Shown here piece by piece: positions 7,187 through 9,280 of a stretch of 9,280 nt of DNA; the first letter of the stretch is position 1, and each line of letters opens with the position of its first letter. The stretch is from Bacteroidales bacterium. Lineage in GTDB: Bacteria > Bacteroidota > Bacteroidia > Bacteroidales > JAOZVK01. Location of the stretch: positions 1-9,280 of the forward strand of contig JAOZVK010000208.1 of assembly GCA_029938185.1 (NCBI GenBank), read 5' to 3'. The notes beneath the pieces were generated by a model. That model saw only the letters and a program-made list of their open reading frames with translations. It was not told the DNA's origin and made no database searches. The translations under genes were made by a program, and so were the position numbers.

Positions 7187-7223
7187 AAGGGCAATCTTAA
7201 ATAAAATTATCTAAATTGCCCTT
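7187..7223 (-). terminator. Stem-loop between acpP and fabF (partial terminator or mRNA-stabilising hairpin)
   Basis: AAGGGCAAT at 7187-7195 is perfectly complementary to ATTGCCCTT at 7215-7223, with a 19-nt loop. On the transcribed minus strand it starts 10 nt after the acpP stop and is followed by a short, interrupted T-rich tail (TTTTAGTATTTT). That placement suits an inefficient terminator or a 3'-end stabiliser that leaves ACP, needed in large amounts, expressed more than fabF. The role is inferred; the stem is directly visible. Confidence 0.55.
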
Positions 7224-7233
7224 ATTGGGAAAT

Positions 7234-7470
7234 TTACTTAAGATTTTTTTCAATATAAGTAACTGCATCTTTAACAGTTGCTATACCCTCAGCATCTTCG
7301 TCTGGAATTGAGATATTAAATTCTTTTTCGAATTCCATTATCAATTCAACTGTATCTAAAGAATCAGCTCCTAAATCATTAGTAAAACTTGCATTTGGTG
7401 TAATTTCTTCTTTTGTAATTCCTAATTTTTCAACGATAATTTTTATTACTCTTTCTGTAATATTTGACAT
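7234..7470 (-). CDS. acpP: Acyl carrier protein
   Basis: ACP carries acyl intermediates of fatty-acid synthesis on a 4'-phosphopantetheine arm. The 78-residue acidic protein has the canonical length and the attachment motif GADSLDTVELIMEFE (34-48), with S37 as the modified serine. The first helix, ITERVIKIIVEKLGI (4-18), and the closing helix VKDAVTYIEKNL (66-77) also match. The ATG is at 7468-7470. No Shine-Dalgarno sequence is present upstream, as is usual in Bacteroidota. It is the first gene of the acpP-fabF-rnc cluster and diverges from purN, so its promoter should lie in 7471-7912. I could not point to a clear -7/-33 pair. Confidence 0.98.
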   Translation of the reverse strand: MSNITERVIKIIVEKLGITKEEITPNASFTNDLGADSLDTVELIMEFEKEFNISIPDEDAEGIATVKDAVTYIEKNLK

Positions 7471-7912
7471 AACAAAATGGTTTTAAATTAATATTTAATA
7501 AGAAAAAGAATTTCCCTTTTATTATGCAAAAAAAAGCATTTAGTGAAAAAAAAAAAAATTAATTATGATATTTGTTTCAGAAAAAACACAACTAATTAAG
7601 ATAGTTGCTTATTATTAGATAGTTAAATGTTTATATATATAATTAAATTTAAGAATATCTTTTTTTTTAACGTTTTTTAACATTTTTATTTGCATGTTAT
7701 TACAAAATTTGTCAATAAATTACAATAAATGTTTTGAATTAAGTAAACCTTAAATACTAAGGTCTTCGACCTATTTAATGTGGCTTACGCGTTTTTGTAT
7801 ATTGTTATTATTTAACTAATTATACAAAAATAAATGCCGAAAAACTTTTGTAAGACTACTTACTACTAAAGTAGTTATAAAAAATGAAATATCAAATTTA
7901 AATATCAAATAT
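7471..7912. other. 442-bp divergent intergenic region between acpP and purN
   Basis: This must carry the promoters and leaders of both acpP (minus) and purN (plus). It is mostly A/T homopolymer runs, such as an extended A-run at about 7546-7558 and a T-run at about 7661-7668. The purN-proximal half, 7760-7875, has three stem-loops. No good TAnnTTTG promoter box, purine riboswitch or known operator was recognised, and no ORF is present. Confidence 0.6.
7760..7875. repeat. Cluster of three inverted repeats in the purN leader
   Basis: Three perfect inverted repeats follow one another: AGGTC-TTC-GACCT at 7760-7772, 10-bp arms TTTTTGTATA/TATACAAAAA at 7792-7801 and 7821-7830 with a 19-nt loop, and ACTACTT/AAGTAGT at 7855-7861 and 7869-7875. 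The first has the same '5-bp stem, 3-nt loop' form as the hairpins at 333-345 and 386-398. Its right side, TCGACCTATTTA, is close to the TCGACCTACTTA of the repeat at 4275-4286. They may be a repeat element or structures in the purN 5' leader. Confidence 0.55.
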
Positions 7913-8482
7913 ATGAAAAAAATTGCAATTTTTGCATCAGGCTCTGGTACAAATACAGAGCGTATAATCGAATATTTTAGTAACAACTCAAGCGAGATAA
8001 GTATTGTTTTTTCTAATAATAAAAATGCTTATGTGCTTGAGCGAGCCATAAAGCACAATATAGAAACAATGGTTTTTAATAGAAATGATTTCCATAATAC
8101 TAATAAAGTGCTTGACAAACTTACTGAAAGTGGTATTGATTTAATAGTTTTGGCTGGTTTTTTATGGCTTATTCCAAAAAATATTTTAAATGTATTTTCA
8201 AAACGTATTATTAATATTCACCCTGCTTTGTTACCTAAGTATGGAGGAAAAGGTATGTATGGTATGAATGTGCATAAAAGTGTAATAGATAATAATGAAA
8301 AAGAATCGGGTATTACAATTCATTATGTGAATGAGGTTTATGATGATGGCGAAATTATTTTTCAGGCTAAATGTAAACTTGATAAAAATGAAAGTCCAGA
8401 AAGTGTAGCTACTAAAATTCATGAATTGGAATATAAGCATTTTCCTGTAATTATTAATGAAGTATGTTTAGCTATACATTAA
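7913..8482 (+). CDS. purN: Phosphoribosylglycinamide formyltransferase (GAR transformylase)
   Basis: PurN transfers a formyl group from 10-formyltetrahydrofolate to glycinamide ribonucleotide, the third step of de novo purine synthesis. The 189-residue cytosolic protein is of normal length for the family. It has the phosphate-binding loop ASGSGTNTERII (8-19), LAGFLWLIP (80-88), the catalytic block INIHPALLPKYGGKGMYG (100-117) with N101 and H103, and the third catalytic residue D144 in VYDDGEII (142-149). The ATG is at 7913-7915, in an AT-rich context without a Shine-Dalgarno sequence. It is divergent from acpP. The TAA stop is followed with no gap by an 8-bp tandem repeat array, so its mRNA 3' end lies within repeated DNA. 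Confidence 0.97.
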   Translation: MKKIAIFASGSGTNTERIIEYFSNNSSEISIVFSNNKNAYVLERAIKHNIETMVFNRNDFHNTNKVLDKLTESGIDLIVLAGFLWLIPKNILNVFSKRIINIHPALLPKYGGKGMYGMNVHKSVIDNNEKESGITIHYVNEVYDDGEIIFQAKCKLDKNESPESVATKIHELEYKHFPVIINEVCLAIH

Positions 8483-8618
8483 ATGGTACAATTATTCAAT
8501 GGTACAATGGTACAATGGTACAATGGTACAATGGTACAATTATTCAATGGTACAATGGTACAATGGTACAATGGTACAATTATTCAATGGTACAATGATA
8601 CAATGATACAATGGTACA
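8483..8618 (+). repeat. 8-bp tandem array, 17 exact-length units, abutting the purN stop
   Basis: The array is exactly 136 bp, or 17 octamers with no indels. Thirteen... types are ATGGTACA (G, twelve copies), ATTATTCA (T, three) and ATGATACA (D, two), in the order G T GGGGG T GGGG T G D D G. The T unit breaks the run into higher-order blocks of five and four G units. Because 8 is not a multiple of 3, the array encodes a repeating octapeptide (MVQWYNGT or MVQLFNGT) in a 51-codon frame that starts with an ATG at 8483, directly after the purN TAA, and ends at a TGA at 8636-8638. I regard that frame as a by-product of the repeat unless expression is shown. Slippage or unequal crossover should make copy number variable. 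Confidence 0.9.
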
Positions 8619-8681
8619 ATACTTTGATTAATAATTGATAACAGTTTGTTAATTTTAAAACTATAACCGTTTAGAGTATAT
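8483..8681. repeat. Left arm of a large inverted repeat around xseB
   Basis: The 8-bp array plus the block 8619-8681 recur in inverted orientation at 9157-9280. The first 35 bases of the unique block (8619-8653) are identical to the reverse complement of 9185-9219. The next 28 or so differ by only a few substitutions and one indel. The spacer, about 475 bp, holds xseB and the palindrome at 8782-8836. Confidence 0.85.
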
Positions 8682-8706
8682 GTAATTAAAAATAAATTTA
8701 TCAGAA

Positions 8707-8787
8707 TATATACTAAATTAGCTTAAAAACTTTACTTTTATTCAATATTTATATATTATTATTCAATATTTTGTACCATTGTAAGTA
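8707..8787. repeat. Composite repeat copy B (uninterrupted)
   Basis: This is the contiguous version of the repeat found downstream of mfd. It has the AT-rich block 8707-8739, a TATTATTATTCAATATT block and one 8-bp unit, TGTACCAT, at 8772-8779. It then passes directly into the palindrome at 8782. The lack of the 211-bp insert seen at 261-471 makes it look like the empty site. Confidence 0.75.
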
Positions 8788-8836
8788 GGTCGATATATAA
8801 AAACAAAAGTGTCGTTTTTATATAGCTATCTACTTA
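8782..8836. repeat. 55-bp imperfect palindrome upstream of xseB
   Basis: Arms 8782-8804 and 8814-8836 are 23 bp each and pair with only four mismatches around a 9-nt centre (AAAAGTGTC). An exact inverted copy of the left arm and a near copy of the right arm with its centre are at 4251-4286. It sits 48 bp before the xseB ATG and could form a strong hairpin or cruciform. Whether it regulates xseB or is only a repeat end cannot be told from sequence. Confidence 0.8.
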
Positions 8837-8884
8837 AATAGATAAAATAACATAAAAATACTAAATTCTAAATAGATTATAAAT

Positions 8885-9088
8885 ATGGGAAGAAAAAAAA
8901 TATTATACAAAGATGCTGTAAATGAAATAGAAGAGATTCTATTAAAAATTGAAAATGAAGAATTTGATGTAGATGAGTTATCAGACAAAGTTAAGCGTGT
9001 TTCGGTATTACTAAAAATTTGTAAAACTAAACTTCATGAAACAGAAGACGAAGTAGAAAAAATATTAGATAATATCGAATCCGAATAA
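8885..9088 (+). CDS. xseB: Exodeoxyribonuclease VII small subunit
   Basis: XseB is the small subunit of exonuclease VII, which degrades single-stranded DNA from either end; several copies bind one XseA. The 67-residue, acidic, all-helical protein has the family pattern: KDAVNEIEEILLKIENEEFD (9-28), DELSDKVKRVSVLLKICK (30-47) and LHETEDEVEKIL (50-61), a helical hairpin with a conserved Cys after the second helix. The ATG is at 8885-8887 with no Shine-Dalgarno sequence. xseA, which usually lies immediately upstream and often overlaps, is absent here: the preceding 400 bp are repeats and the next gene upstream is purN. Either xseA is elsewhere in the genome or the repeats have separated the pair. 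Confidence 0.9.
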   Translation: MGRKKILYKDAVNEIEEILLKIENEEFDVDELSDKVKRVSVLLKICKTKLHETEDEVEKILDNIESE

Positions 9089-9156
9089 TATAATTATACT
9101 TTCAATACAGTCGCAAGTGTAAACAACCTTTTAACTTCTTAGGAATGCTTCTATAA

Positions 9157-9280
9157 TATACTCTAAATAAGTTATAATTTTAACATTAACAAACTGTTAT
9201 CAATTATTAATCAAAGTATTGTACCATTGAATAATTGAATAATTGTACCATTGTACCATTGAATAATTGTACCATTGTAC
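9157..9280. repeat. Right arm of the inverted repeat, with inverted 8-bp array (runs off window)
   Basis: Bases 9157-9219 are the reverse complement of 8619-8681 with few differences. Bases 9220-9280 are an inverted 8-bp array of seven full units and part of an eighth. The order is TGTACCAT, TGAATAAT twice, TGTACCAT twice, TGAATAAT, TGTACCAT, then TGTAC. The unit order differs from the left arm, so the two arrays have evolved independently since duplication. The array continues past the window end. Between the xseB stop and 9157 I see no terminator or gene. Confidence 0.85.

Noticed and set aside
7471..7912. Purine riboswitch or PurR-type operator before purN
   Set aside because: No conserved three-way-junction core or known operator could be recognised; only simple inverted repeats are present.
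8483..8618. CRISPR array
   Set aside because: The period is 8 bp with no unique spacers, no 25-40 bp repeats and no cas genes nearby.

Overview
The window is a strongly AT-rich chromosomal segment that looks like Bacteroidota. The evidence is gene content and order: the tight run acpP - fabF - rnc - IPExxxVDY-family gene on the minus strand, with purN divergent from acpP, is a familiar Bacteroidota arrangement. Start codons also lack convincing Shine-Dalgarno sequences. No species can be named from the sequence alone.

Layout from left to right: (1) 3-197, the C-terminal end of a plus-strand protein cut by the window edge, probably a PD-(D/E)XK nuclease/transposase-like (Rpn-type) protein. 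(2) 198-527, repeat-rich intergenic DNA with a 211-bp hairpin-dense insert. (3) 528-3914, mfd (minus). (4) 3915-4672, 758 bp without a credible gene but full of short repeats and one strong hairpin. (5) 4673-7470, the minus-strand cluster acpP, fabF, rnc, IPExxxVDY-family gene. A stem-loop lies between acpP and fabF, rnc probably starts at TTG, and the last two genes overlap by 8 nt. (6) 7471-7912, the divergent intergenic region with several inverted repeats. (7) 7913-8482, purN (plus). (8) 8483-8884, an exact 8-bp tandem array abutting the purN stop, followed by more repeat modules. (9) 8885-9088, xseB. (10) 9089-9280, intergenic DNA ending in an inverted copy of the purN-side repeat.

The genes are housekeeping: transcription-coupled repair (Mfd), fatty-acid elongation (ACP, FabF), double-stranded RNA processing (RNase III), purine synthesis (PurN) and single-strand DNA degradation (exonuclease VII small subunit). 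None forms an obviously new system.

The unusual content is between the genes. A mosaic of repeat modules recurs in the same order at separate loci: (i) a 27-bp AT-rich block, (ii) a short TATTATTATTCAATATT-like block, (iii) arrays of an 8-bp unit (TGTACCAT, or ATGGTACA on the other strand), and (iv) a 55-bp imperfect palindrome. The modules are contiguous at 8707-8836. Downstream of mfd, modules i and ii are split by a 211-bp insert flanked by 14-bp direct repeats, so the window appears to hold both a filled and an empty form. A roughly 60-bp inverted repeat plus the 8-bp arrays brackets xseB, which could make that segment invertible. These repeats are the part most worth following up.
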